Positions 11,684 through 23,038 of a DNA stretch of 64,000 nt are shown here, piece by piece. Source of the stretch: Vitrella brassicaformis (taxonomy: Eukaryota; Sar; Vitrellaceae); NCBI GenBank assembly GCA_001179505.1, contig CDMY01000332.1:26143-90142 (forward strand), given 5' to 3'. The notes under the pieces were generated by a model, which saw only the letters and a program-made list of their open reading frames with translations, did no database searches and was not told the origin of the DNA. A program made the position numbers and the translations under genes. Every line of letters begins with the position of its first letter. Position 1 is the first letter of the stretch.

Positions 11684-14332
11684 TCAAGGGTACTCGCGGA
11701 ACTCGACCGAGTCCGACCGGTAGATGGTGGGCGGCAGCTGCCACGAGTTGCCCGGTTCCCAGTAGATGTCCAGATGTCTGGCAACAAGCACGGACAGCAA
11801 CACATCCATCCATCCATCCATTCACTCATTCGTCCATGGAAGTGTGTGTGTCGTCTTACGCGTAGATGTCGGGCTTGTATGTCACGTAGGACATGGGCGA
11901 GATGCAGTTGAGAGTCTGTGGCGTGGCAGTGGCACCTCCACGTCCCCCCTTCCACAGGGGCGCGAGCCCCTTGGCGCGCAGGTCGTTGAGCACACGATGG
12001 ACGTCTTTCTGGTCCGTGAAGTCCCTCGTGTGCACACCGAGCATGTACAGGCGGCGACCTCGGTCGTCCTCCTTGGGCTCGACGGTGTGCTTGGCAGCTG
12101 GGCCGAGCTTCCCCTCGCTGTGCAAATCGATCGCGCGAGCACAGGCCGTGCGCAGGTTGTTCTCTCCATCTGGGAGAGGGCAACAACAGAAACGTATCCA
12201 CATATGTCATCGCATCAGACAGATGCACTTTTCTTGAGGTGCAGCCAGGCCAGCTCGTCTGTCCGACCAAAATGGAGCATCCATTTGCCGGCCACGCACC
12301 CCATCTCGGCCGCCAGCTGGAGGAGCCTCTCCTTGATGACGGTGTTCTTGCCGCCGTGCGCTTGGTCCGTCAGAATCTGCAGACCCCTCGACTGGATCTT
12401 GGCAATGTCATAGTGATTCTCTCCCGTCGGCTCGTTCCACAGATAGTGATACTGAGTGTCGCGCTTGTGTTTGGCGCCTTGAGATGGCTGGCCAGCGGGC
12501 GGGTGCGATGGATGGGGAGGGCAGGATGGAGCGCGCCTCTTCTCGGTCTCTCGAGACAACGCTGAGCACAAACCACAAACATCACACAAGACCACACCAC
12601 ACCCATGACACCACATCCATCCATCCACCCACCCGCCGCCCAGGTACCTGAGTGCTTGATGCCCGCCTTCTGCTGCTGCTGCTGCTGCTGCTGCTGATGG
12701 GTGCGGTCAGCCCCAGCGTTGATCTCCCTCATCAGCTGCATCGCCAGGGCGTGGTCGGCTTCCTCCTGGCGCTTGCGGCAAAGCTCTTCGTCCGTCATGG
12801 AGGCATCCAGGTCCATGGCGGTGGGCTGGGAGGGACCTGCCGGCGCTGCGGCCGCTGCAGCAGATGCCGATGCGCTCACGCCGGATGAGGTGGCGCCGGC
12901 TGTGGTCTTGGCGGCCTTGGCCTGCTTCTCGCCCTCCTCCTTGCGCTTCAGGTACTCCTCGTCTGTGAAGTCGTTGGAGCTGTACTGCGTCACGGGCGAC
13001 AGGCGCAGATCCGCCCACGTGCCTGTGTTGCCAGAATACACGTCCAAAATCCTGATCAACCAACCAATACACACACATGCGCAGCGCACAGAGAGGGAGG
13101 GAGAGCGCACAAAGCACAGCACAGCACAGCACAGCACGTGAGTGAGTCGGTATATGCGGTGCATGGGTTCCTGCTGGCTGCCGTACGTACGTCAGCAGAT
13201 CGAGCTTGTAGCGGACTCGTTTGTTGCCCCTGAACTCCTCACCACCACCGCCGCCGCCCTGCTGCTGCTGCTGCTGCTGGTGGTCATCTCCAGGCGTCCC
13301 GTCGGCCACCACACCGATCTTGCGGAGGCCGTTGAGGACGCGCTTGACCTCCTGCCGGTCGCGGAAGTCGGGACTGTACACACAGATGACGTACATGGGG
13401 CCGCTGGGCCTCAGGGCGCACTTGGAGCAGTTGCCCAGCTGCCCCTGGCTGGTCGCCAACGCCACACGACGCCACGCCTCATCTATCATGTCATCACCTG
13501 CAGTGCAATGCATGCATGCATCAGCATCACACGGACGCACGGACGGACGGACGGACGGACGGACGGACGGCAACACCACAAGACACAGTAAGTAACGTCC
13601 ATCAATGCATTGCAAAGAGGCCTTCCTTCCTTGCTTCCTTCCTTGCCTCCTTGCTTCTGTCTTTCCTTCTCACCCACCGAAGTAGAGGAGCCACTTGCCG
13701 GTGACGCACTTGGTGTCGATGGCCAACTGCGTCAGTCGCTCCAGGGTCTCCTTGCGAATCACCCCCCTCTTGGCCCCGGGCTGCTTGAGCTTCTCGCGAC
13801 AATCGAGCAGAATGGCCTCGCCTCTGGCCTCGATGGCCTTGACCTCCTGCTCCGAGAACTCAGGCTCAGGCTGGCCGCCGTCATGCCGCACCAACCGCCA
13901 CCTGCCACGCAGCGTCTCGTGCACCTGATGGCTGGCGCGTGTGCTGCTGGGGTTGGCCAAGGGCAGATGCGATGAATGGTTGCCCCTGGTCGGGGGGGGT
14001 CGGGCCTGCTGCTGCTGCTGCTGATGGGTGCGGTCAGCCCCAGCGTTGATCTCGCCCGACAGCTGCATCGCCAGGGCGTGGTCGGCTTCCTCCTGGCGCT
14101 TGCGGCAACGCTCCTCGTCCGTCATGGAGGCATCCAGGTCCCTGGCGGCGGGCTGGGAGGGACCTGCCGGCGCTGCGGCCGCTGCAGCAGATGCCGATGC
14201 GCTCACGCCGGATGAGGTGGCGCCGGCTGTGGTCTTGGCGGCCTTGGCCTGCTTCTCGCCCTCCTCCTTGCGCTTCAGGTACTCCTCCTTTCTGCGCTTG
14301 CGGATCTCAGCCAGCTGAGATTCTGAATCCAT
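11684..14332 (-). CDS. protein with two tandem DUF1917 (Bles03/C11orf68-like) domains
   Basis: Six exons in phase: 14332-13678, 13497-13191, 13051-12648, 12561-12268, 12169-11860, 11777-11684 (469 aa). Each half has the order seen in the Bles03/UPF0696 family: GKWLLYF or GKWMLHF, a W/helix segment, QLGNCSK or KLGPAAK, then VICVYSPDFRDRQEVKRVL or MLGVHTRDFTDQKDVHRVL, then Y-x-LDVYSGN or LDIYWEPGN. Both halves split at the same point after TTC/TTT-G, so the intron position is conserved between them. Each half is preceded by a charged EEYLKRKEEGEKQ linker and a poly-Gln run, and these linkers are nearly identical at DNA level. Molecular function is not established; the fold has been linked to eIF4E-like proteins, from memory. 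It starts 142 nt from the divergent LRRC56-like gene. Confidence 0.82.
12696..12960. repeat. 265-nt intragenic repeat, copy A
   Basis: Same length as 14023-14287, with only about eight mismatches counted by eye. It codes for the EEYLKRKEE linker, the Ala-rich stretch and the segment before the poly-Gln run in front of the second DUF1917 unit. A CTG run lies at its left edge. Confidence 0.92.
13533..13570. repeat. GGAC tandem repeat in an intron
   Basis: About nine units of GGAC, in the minus-strand intron between exons 1 and 2 of the DUF1917 gene. Confidence 0.9.
14023..14287. repeat. 265-nt intragenic repeat, copy B
   Basis: Partner of 12696-12960; codes for the same linker in front of the first DUF1917 unit. 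The repeat is much more similar than the flanking domains, which points to recent duplication or gene conversion. Confidence 0.92.
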
Positions 14333-14474
14333 CAGACGAGGCTTCCAATGCACATTCGCCCGTTCATTCCCCTTTTCGGGAAAGCTCGCAAAACCCTGCA
14401 CCCTTTCCGAAACCCTGCGAGTTGCGCAGCGGATCAATCCGTTTTGGCGGCTTTCCTGCTGCGGGAGTCAGAGG
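14333..14474. promoter_or_regulatory. short divergent promoter region
   Basis: Only 142 nt separate the start codons of the DUF1917 gene (-) and the LRRC56-like gene (+), so both 5' UTRs and any shared promoter must fit here. No TATA-like element is evident. Confidence 0.5.
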
Positions 14475-16601
14475 ATGCGGCTGCGGGAGCGGGAGGATGC
14501 GCCCCTTGACGTCCTCGACCCATCCTATCTCCGGCACATCACCGACGCAGATGACCTTTCATCCGTCCGGAGCGTCGAGCTGTGCGTGGATGTGGACGAG
14601 CAGCCCATCGCCGAGTTGGGGGAGCTCCTGCCCTCTCTGCGTCACCTGCGGCTCAATGGGTCCAACGTGCCGTCGCTTCGGGAGCTGGGCGTGCGGTTCG
14701 GCTGTTTGCGGGTGCTGTGGCTGACGCGCTGCGGAGTGAGGGATCTGGGAGGGGTGCAGGGGCTGCCTGCACTGCAGGAACTCTATCTGGCGTTTAATGC
14801 TATCGAAGAGCTCTGGCCGCTGGCAGGTGCGATGGATGAATGAATGCACTCACCCCACACACACAGACACAATCACACACATACGCACATACACACACAC
14901 ATACACACGCATCTCCGTTCCCTGTGTGTGCATGGTTTTTGCCGTCTGTCCATCCGTCAGGCCACGAGTGTCTGGAGGTTCTCGACCTCGAGGGCAATGA
15001 GTTGCGGTCGTTGCAGGAGGTGACCTTCCTCACATCATGCCCGGCTCTCAGACACCTGACCCTCCAGGCCAACCCCCTCACACACGACCCCGCCTTCTCG
15101 CCCCAGTGGGTGGCCGAGCGGCTGCCACAGCTGCAAACCCTCGACGACGCCCCGCTGGGCAGCAGGAGCGGGCTGCTCGAGGTGGAGGAGGTCGGCGAGG
15201 AGAGCGAGGAGAGGCAGCAGGAATCGGAGCCTGACGAGTGGGACGAGGTGCCGTCTGGCCGTGGTGTTCCGGTGCCGACTTATGCGCGAGGGCATGAGGT
15301 AGAGGTGCTCGACCTGTCGCAGCTCGACGCCATCGAGGAGGAGAACGAGGAGGACAATGGTCCGATGGGTGGCCCCTCGGGCGGTGGCTTCTCGTCTGGG
15401 TCGTGCAACCCTTGCCTGTCGGCCATGCCCCCTCTGGAGTGTCTAGTGTCGTCTCCGCGGCTGAGAAGGATGAAGGCCGACGTCGAGAGGGATATGGGCA
15501 GGGAGGGCGATGCGGCAGAATCGGCCGCAGCTGGTGGTGCGGTTCGTGGTGGCGGTGATGTGTTTCCTGGTGAGCCTGCGGAGGAGGAACTGCTCGTTGA
15601 GAGCATCAAGGTGAGTGGGGTAAGGGTGTCTGACGATGGACTTGCGCGACTCGAGAGGTTCTTTGGCTTGGTTGGGTTGATTCAGGCGTGTCGGAGCGCT
15701 GCTGCCACGGTGTCAGCTGCCTCATCCAGCAGCGCATCGCGGGCGTCACACCGCCCCACATCGGCTGCAGCACTCAACCAGAGGACGCACATGCCATCCA
15801 GACCCCGTAAGTTGACAAACCGAGACCACTGGACATCCTGTGCGCGTGTATCTATCGCTGCCTGCCACTGTCTGCATCCTTCAATTCAGAGAGCGCGGCG
15901 TCCCACCACGGGCCCTTCCCGGTCCCCCCTCCCCTCTCCCTTCGCCGCCCCTCCACTCCAGCCGTCCCGCCCCCCTCGCTCGTGTATCATCACCGGCCTG
16001 CATCGGACTTCGGCTGGGTGGCCGACGAACAGCATGGTGCGGCCGACAGCGGTGTGTCAGACCTCACTGTCGGCACTGATCGCAGCTTCGCGGGCAGCCC
16101 CTTGGCGGCTATCCGCCACAGTAGACAGAGGAGCACGCAGAGTGCGCGTGTTGGGGAGAGGGGGAGGGGCGGTGGTGGTGCCGGCGGTGTGTTGGGCATC
16201 CGTGCACTGATGGCTCAGGTGCGGCTGGAGGCGGCCACGACCATGAGTGCTGAGGAGAGGGAGTGGATGAAGCAGCAGCAGAGGCAACACAGTAGACAAG
16301 TACGAACGGCCAGCGGCACCTTTACACATGCATAGAGTGTCATCAAACGGGTGTGTATCTGTTTTCTCAGCATCGTCGCATCGTGACGCCTCCCGCCCCC
16401 TCCCAGGCCCCACAGCCGCCATCCACGCCCAGCGACTCCGCATTCGTCCGCCGCAGAGTGCCGAGTTGTCGTGTTCATGGCGCTGCCGCGGAGGAAAGCA
16501 AGGAGGGCGGGCTGCGCGTCAATGAGGCGGAATGTCACAGTGCCGGCAGCACAGCGGCCACCAGGGCGCCCACGAGTGCCCAGAGCAGTGGGGTGGGGTG
16601 A
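14475..16601 (+). CDS. LRRC56-like leucine-rich repeat protein (flagellar dynein-arm assembly)
   Basis: Four exons in phase: 14475-14826, 14961-15806, 15890-16299, 16371-16601 (612 aa). Residues ~40-200 are SDS22-type leucine-rich repeats that follow LRRC56 closely: LPSLRHLRLNGSNVPSL, LRVLWLTRCGVRDL, LPALQELYLAFNAI, LEVLDLEGNEL, then LRHLTLQANPL. LRRC56 (ODA8 in Chlamydomonas) is a flagellar protein needed for outer-dynein-arm maturation and IFT-linked delivery; this is family knowledge. The rest is acidic, then Ser/Pro/Gly-rich and probably disordered. ATG 14475 was chosen because the first repeat follows in frame and the opposite gene starts just upstream. Confidence 0.86.
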
Positions 16602-16940
16602 GGGGAGGACGCATCGGTGGGTTGGCATGGCACGTGTATGGGATGGGTGGTGTTTGACATCCGTACACGTACCCATACGTACGTGTTGTGAAGCGATCGG
16701 ATCGGCAGACCGGACCGATGCATGCGTTGATTGACTCGACTCGTGTGTGTGCTGTGCCTTCATTCATTCATTCGTTGATGGCCAGAGGGATGGAAGGATG
16801 GAGGGATGGATGTTGGGTGCACGTACGTCTCGCATGCATCCAGCGGACAGATAGAGCGTCGGCACTCAGCCGCTGAGCTCAGGCTGAGCCAAGGAGAGCT
16901 GCACATGGCCTCATGTCTCTCTGAGGCGTCTCTCCCCCTC
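16602..16940. other. intergenic between convergent 3' ends
   Basis: Contains the 3' flanks of the LRRC56-like (+) and phosphatase-like (-) genes, with short ATTC and GGAT tandem runs near 16760-16815. No gene seen. Confidence 0.5.
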
Positions 16941-18496
16941 TCACAAGAAAGACCATTCTGAGTTGCGTCGCTTGGTGTACTTGGTCCCACGGGGGGCGAA
17001 CCGCAGCCGGAACAGGCCCATGACGGGGGTGTGGTCACTGAGTCGTATTGACGGGAAGGAGTTGTAGCCACACCTGCATCAGTCAGTGTCCACACACACA
17101 CACACACACACAGAGGGAGCTTTCCCCTAGGCCTCGCTGCATGGGTCGGTCGCTCACCCGACGAGTGCCCACCGCACAGACCAGCTCCGGGCGAAGACTC
17201 TGTCACAGTACTGAGGGCAGTGCTAAAGTTTTAAGACACAGGGGACAGCGTCTGATCAGAAAACTGGATGACATCGTGAGAGCAGTACCTCCTCCATGTA
17301 GCATATTCCTGACACCACACAGGCAGACAATTGATTGAGAACAGACAGACAGACAGACGTGTGTATTTCCGGCCTCATTGGATTGGGATGTCTCCCTCCC
17401 TCCCTCTCTCCCTCCCTCCCTCCCTCCCTCTCCCCCTCTGTGTGTGTGTGTGTGTGTGCGGACATGCAGTGAACGTCCTCGAGTGCGCACCTGCTCTGCA
17501 CAGCTTCAGTTGGGTATTCTCGATGGCCTGCATGCCTTCCACTGTCTTGTCCATCGAAATCGTGGCGTTGCCCGCTGCCCCACCCGCGGCCGTGCGCATG
17601 CTAGGCGGCACAAACGCCAGGCATCGGTAGCCGAGGCGGTCGACCATTTCCTCAGTGGTAGCCTCTTCTTTCTACTTCAGCCTCCTGCAGTCGTGACGCT
17701 TGACGGGCTCACTCCGACTCTGCAGGCCAGCAAAAAGACATGCGTGACTCAAGCGAGAAATCGACCGACCGATCGACCGACCGGTCTGTCTGTCTGTCTG
17801 TCTCTCGCATGTGTGACATACATACACACAAACAAAGACACAAACCGACGATGGGTAGGTGGAATGTGGGCAAAAAGTCGATGGCCATCTCCTTCCACTC
17901 GGCGTCGAGGAAACAGCACAGCTCGTTGTCTCCTCCTTGCTCTTCCGGCAGTGGTGGGCTATCTTAGTTCTGCCTCCTCCACAGCCCCGTCGACCTCCAG
18001 GTATTTTGCTCTGATGGGCGTCATGTTGCCTGTCCACAAATTGACATAACCCTCGTCCGGCTGACCCAGGATTTCTGTCAAGAACATAGGCTTCCGAATG
18101 TATGTGTTGGACAGAATGTATGAACCGGAGAAGGGATGCCACGGCATGGAAAAGTATCTGTCGAAGCAAGTGTCAGGGAGACTGTCCTGGAGATTCCCCG
18201 GGATGCCTCGGGGGTTGAAGTCGGCATTGACGATTGCGACGTCACACGCCAGCAAGTGTTCTGCCTCTGTTGCTTCAGCGGTGCCGCCGCCGAATGCTTT
18301 GAAAATGGTGGAAGCCTGCTTGATGCGGCTGGTGGGCGATGCCGTGCTGTCGAGGTGAGCCCCGCCGAAGCACAGCTGTAAGCTGGTTCGAGCGCCGGTC
18401 GGTGTCTTCCACCAGATGGGGATTTTGGCCAGAACGGCCTCCTTGGTTGCGGTAGTCCTGCCCTGCCCGCTGGCTGTCTTGAACTGCGCGGTGACA

Positions 18497-18534
<38 letters not shown>

Positions 18535-19583
18535 CGAGACACAAAGGAGACACACTCACAGATGATGTCCCCCCCCACACCCCCACACTCTGTGCGACCT
18601 TTTCTGACCGCATTGACGGCAGCCGTCTTGAGTGCCGTCTTGCGTGGGCCCCCTGCGTCGTGCTGCATGAAGGAGAGCTCCGCGGCCTTGACTTGATCAC
18701 CTTTGACCAACGAGAAACGATCCATCTCGAGCAACACGGCCATGACCACCCCGTCTCGCGTGTCGGGCAGTCCTGCTTCAACCCTAGGGACTTCCGCCTG
18801 GCCCTCGGAGACGTAGAGCGATCCCCACAAGTAGATCGGCACTTTGTGAATGTTTTTGATAAACCGTGGGACGAGCCAGTGGGCGGGGTAGTGGCCACTG
18901 AAGGAGGGGGTCGCAGCCGCCGAGCTCTTTGCAGCCTTTGCGTCGGCGTCGAAGATCAGCAACGAGTAGAAGTGTTCCTTGGCCCAATGGTGCAACCTGC
19001 AGGCAGACGATAGGTGTGCGGTGTGCAATGTGTTGGCTGCACAAAGGCATCTCCTACGTGGTCCCGGCCGCTCACCACCTGCCCAGCCCGGCTTCGCCGT
19101 TCTCCTGCACATCAACCAACCAACCAACGAGGATGCCCAATGGGTTCACTCATTGATTCATTCATTCATTGACTCCTTCTTTCTCACGCACTGCTTGCCT
19201 GCAGTGTCAGATGGATGACCGCGCCCTCCCCATCAACATCAGCACTGCACGTCGCGAGCAGCGTCCCCAACGCCGAGAAGAGCTCGTCCCCGGTCACGCC
19301 ACCGGTGGCCGCCTTGCCACTCTCGCTGCCTGCATCTGTCGGAAAAATGTCCTCATCACACATAATGAGGCCGACACAAGACATGCATGAACACCCCTTG
19401 GCTGCCTGCCTGCCTGCACAGCCTATGTATGGTCTTACTGTATGTGACGGAACAAAGGCCGATGGCGGGCTGCTGGTCGCTGCTGCACTTGTCCGACAGT
19501 GGCAGCTGCCAAGGGGCGTCGGCGAGGGAGCTGGTGCGACACAGCGACAGGAACAATAGCAAAGTGGACGCAAGGAAGGTCAT
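16941..19583 (-). CDS. secreted IPPc-like (inositol-polyphosphate 5-phosphatase/EEP superfamily) protein
   Basis: Exons from ATG 19583: 19583-19439, 19329-19199, 19104-19079 (26 nt), 18996-18609, 18483 to ~17960; then a poorly resolved part; then ~17673-17491, 17308-17289 (20 nt), 17210-17158, 17073-16941. The N terminus is a clear signal peptide (MTFLASTLLLFLSLC). Endonuclease/exonuclease/phosphatase motifs appear in order: GGAHLDS, then NADFNPRG (metal/catalytic Asp-Asn), EWKEMAIDFLPTF, YCDRVFARS, and the terminal RLSDHTPVMGLF with its catalytic SDH. The LPTF...CDRV...SDH order recalls IPPc domains more than DNase I. Substrate unknown. The junction near 17.95 kb does not join in phase with normal splice sites, so the middle may contain an error, a missed exon or a break. 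Intron 2 appears to start with GC rather than GT. Confidence 0.62.
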
Positions 19584-22481
19584 GGTCAGCGAGACGAGAC
19601 GCTGGTGTCACGGTGGGCCTTATGCATCCGGCCCATGTGGCCAGGCTGTTCGACGAGCTCAAGTTCGTCCGACCGTGACGTGACTGATATCCTGTACCAG
19701 TGACTTGAAGATAAGAATCATGCCCACCGGTATGTAGTCCTTTACCCACTCACTCACTCTCACTCATGTACATACAGCCGGAGCCAGCTTGTCTTGTTGT
19801 TGTATGCAGTTCTACGATAAAAAGGCATCGCCCATCCACCCCATCCATCCATCGTCGGCCTGCTGCATGCATGACGCACCCTCACGATGGCACACGGAGG
19901 AGGTCCCCTTCCTCTGTCCATCTTGGCTTTTTGCTCGCGCGTTGGGGCGTGTGCATGTCTGATGCAAGGATGGCCACTCCCTCTCTCACTCCCTCACTTG
20001 TTCCACCTATGGGACCTAAATACTCATAATACGTGTGACAGACGGACAGACAGCTGCGCAGGGAGACACCCAAACACAGAGACACACAGACGCTCACATG
20101 GGCGAGGGTGGTGCGTGGTGTGGCGAGATGTGAATATGATGTGTCCGCTCCCTGCCTGTCTGCCCCCCTCCCCCCTTAGGGATACATACATCACACACAT
20201 CACAGTGCTGCATTCGTGGCCTGCCTGCCTGCCTGTAATGATACAGTTACTCAACTGAGTCAGTCAGTCAGCTGGGGTGGGTGTGGTGGCGATGTATGTG
20301 ACGGCTGTCCGCACCAGGGTCACTTACGATAAAAGGCCGGTATGCACACACCACGGCGATTAGATACATTATCACATACCCACAGTGACGCATGGATGGA
20401 TGGATAGATGGATGGGTGGCACCTGGATGGATGGATGGAGCAGATGTCCCAACCGACCGACCGACAGACAGGGAGAGAGGAGGGGATAGGAGAAAAAGGA
20501 AGCGACCACGCCAGTGAGGTGAGGTGAGGAGCAAAGCAAAAATGACACACGGACAACGCTGGCTGGCTCAAAACAGACAGACACACCGACACAGAAAGAG
20601 ACACTGAGACACTGAGACGGACGGACGGACGAACAGGCAGTCAGCGAGCCGGAAAAGCAAAACCGACGATGAATGAATGAATGGATGGACCAATCAGCCA
20701 GTCAGTCAGTCAGTCGACAAAACAAGAGGGGCCACTGCGCTGCCTTCCGTTGCGTCGTGTGAGTGAGTGCAGGGGCGAATTGCCATGTGCGACCACATGC
20801 ATCCGACCCACATCACACTCACACACACACACACACACGCGTAACCCCACACCACCAATATATATAAGACACACAGACAGACAGACAACCAACCAAACGA
20901 CCGAACGACCGAACGAACGAACGAATGAGAGCGCCTCCCTCCCTCCCTCATTTCACAAACCAACCATGCACACCGCGGCTATGCAGGCAGCCGCCATCAG
21001 GGAAATGTCATGGCGCCCGCCCATTGTCTGTCTGTCTGTCTGTCTGTCTTTCAGCAATATCGGTGCGATGCAGCACGGTAAGGCACCCCCAACGCTTGAT
21101 CCCCCCATCCCCCCCCTGCGGGTGCCTGCCGCTTACGAAAACCAGACAAACGCAATTTCCTGCATATACATGTCCACATTGCTTTGCTGCGAATTATCAC
21201 CATCACCGCAACACACACCAGGGCATGCACACACACACACGCAGCGTGTCAGTGAGGCGGGACTATGTGTGGATGGATGGACGGATGGATGGATGGAGAG
21301 AAGGCAAAAGCAACTGACCGACGATCAGGCGCTGCGCCGTGCCCATGGGGTATGCGGCGCGTTCTCTGTCTGTTGAAAACCACCGCGCCTCTCCGTCGCC
21401 TCCCTGGTTGAAAAATGATCACAACACAGCTCACACATCACTCAGCAGACTCGCTTGTCTCGACTCGCGCCCATAGGGACACCGACACGCACGTCAGCCA
21501 CCCAGGCAGGCAGACGGACAGGTGGACACCCAGGCATGCCGCCAGAAATAACACTTAACCCCTCTCTGAATGCCGCGCCCCATCCTCTCTCTGTAAAGAT
21601 ATAAAGCTATAACACACCAACACAACACACCGTCTCCTGTCTGTCTATCTGTCTGTCTGTCGGTCGGTCGGTCGGTCTCGCCCGCACCCACACCACACCC
21701 AGCGCACAGAGAGAGCCCAGTGAGTGGCCATCAGCAGCAGCAATGCACCCTGGGTGGGTACCCACCTCCACCTCCACACACACATAAACAGACAGCAACA
21801 CGCTAAATGTACATGCCACCCCACGCCACGCCCCCGACCACCGCCGCCACCAGGCCTCTCCAAATCCACCCAACCAACCCCACCCGCCGCTGGCAGCCCT
21901 CCAGCCCTCCAGCCAGCTGTCGTGTGATGGGTAATAATGTCTCCTCGCTCCCCTCTCCCCCTCTCCCTCCCCCTCTTGATCCTTGGCTTAGCCGGCTGAC
22001 TGAGCTGGGCTCTACACGAGAGAGAGTGGGGTGGGTGATGATGGACATTCATTCATTCATTCATTCAGTCAGTCAGTCAGTCAGTTATTCAATGGCGTGA
22101 GTGACCCACACGGACCCCTGGCTATAGACCGCACACACACACACTCACACATCAGACAGACGGACAGGAACATGCATATTGATGGGGACACATGTGGGTG
22201 CATGGATGGGTGGATGGATAAAAGGGCGAGGGGCCTGCCTGCCTGCCTGTCTGTCTGTCTGCTGGCCTGTCTTGCGGCGCTGGACATTGCAGCGTCCTTC
22301 ACACGCACACAAACACACACACACACATGACACACAAGAAGACAGAGAGGGAGGGAGGGAGGGAGGGAGAAAGGAGTGGTGGAGTAGGAACCGAGCAGGG
22401 CGGGAGCACTCTGCTGGGTCGCTCTCCGGCTTGCCATCAGCCCATCATTCAATCAGTCGGTCGTTCACTCGATAATAATCA
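19584..22481. other. 2.9-kb gene-poor, repeat-rich interval
   Basis: No supportable gene. Holds runs of GGAT (20395-20440), GACA/CAGA (20570-20630), AGTC (20697-20715), CGAA/CGAC (20888-20925), GTCT (21028-21055), GGTC (21660-21675), CATT/AGTC (22048-22085) and TGCC/TGTC (22230-22262). Long frames here are translations of these repeats. Confidence 0.6.
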
Positions 22482-23001
22482 TCATGTCCACGCGAGCCCC
22501 AAAACCGGTAGCCCCACGCCGCATATCAACACTGCACACACACACACACACACACAGAGCGAAAGCACAATCGAGCTGTTGGTTGCCCGTGCCTGATGCC
22601 TGAGTGTGTGTTAACGCGTGGCTCACGCACTCACCGGTGTAAGCGGCGAGTGCTGGTCCATAGTGCGTCATGAAGTACTTGGGCGACAGAAAAGCATCGG
22701 GGGGCTGGACAGGTGCGACACCAGCAGCGGAGCCACCAGCACCAGCACCATCAGCACCATCACTACCACTACCAGCGTCTGCAAGGGCTGTGATGCTCAC
22801 GGGCCTCCTCCGCCCTGGGTCAAGGCACACACAAGGGCAGATGGTGCCAGCAGTGGGTGTGTGTAGAGAGTGTGTGTGTGTGTGTGTGCAGGTACCCGTG
22901 ACAGCGATGGCGGCGGCCAGCATGTTTTCCGCGGCGAGGGCCTGGCCCACACACCCGCCAAGCACCGTCATGCTCAGCATTGACGACACCGACAGACCCT
23001 A

Positions 23002-23038
<37 letters not shown>

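Noticed and set aside
13533-13570. GGAC and other G-rich short repeats as telomere or centromere repeats
   Set aside because: Arrays are short, of many different units, and lie inside introns and intergenic gaps; no telomere-like TTTAGGG or TTAGGG array is present.
12652-14318. Plus-strand ORFs with poly-Leu and Ala/Arg stretches
   Set aside because: Antisense of the poly-Gln and Ala-rich linkers of the minus-strand DUF1917 gene.
22230-22262. TGCC/TGTC arrays and similar tandem repeats considered as CRISPR-like arrays
   Set aside because: Units are 4 nt without spacers; they are simple microsatellites in a eukaryotic genome.
19700-22460. Many ORFs of 60-230 codons on both strands (for example 20681-21376 and 21645-22052)
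   Set aside because: They translate GACA, GGAT, AGTC and CA repeats into Ser/Cys/His/Thr/Val runs, overlap each other and show no domain, leader or splice logic.
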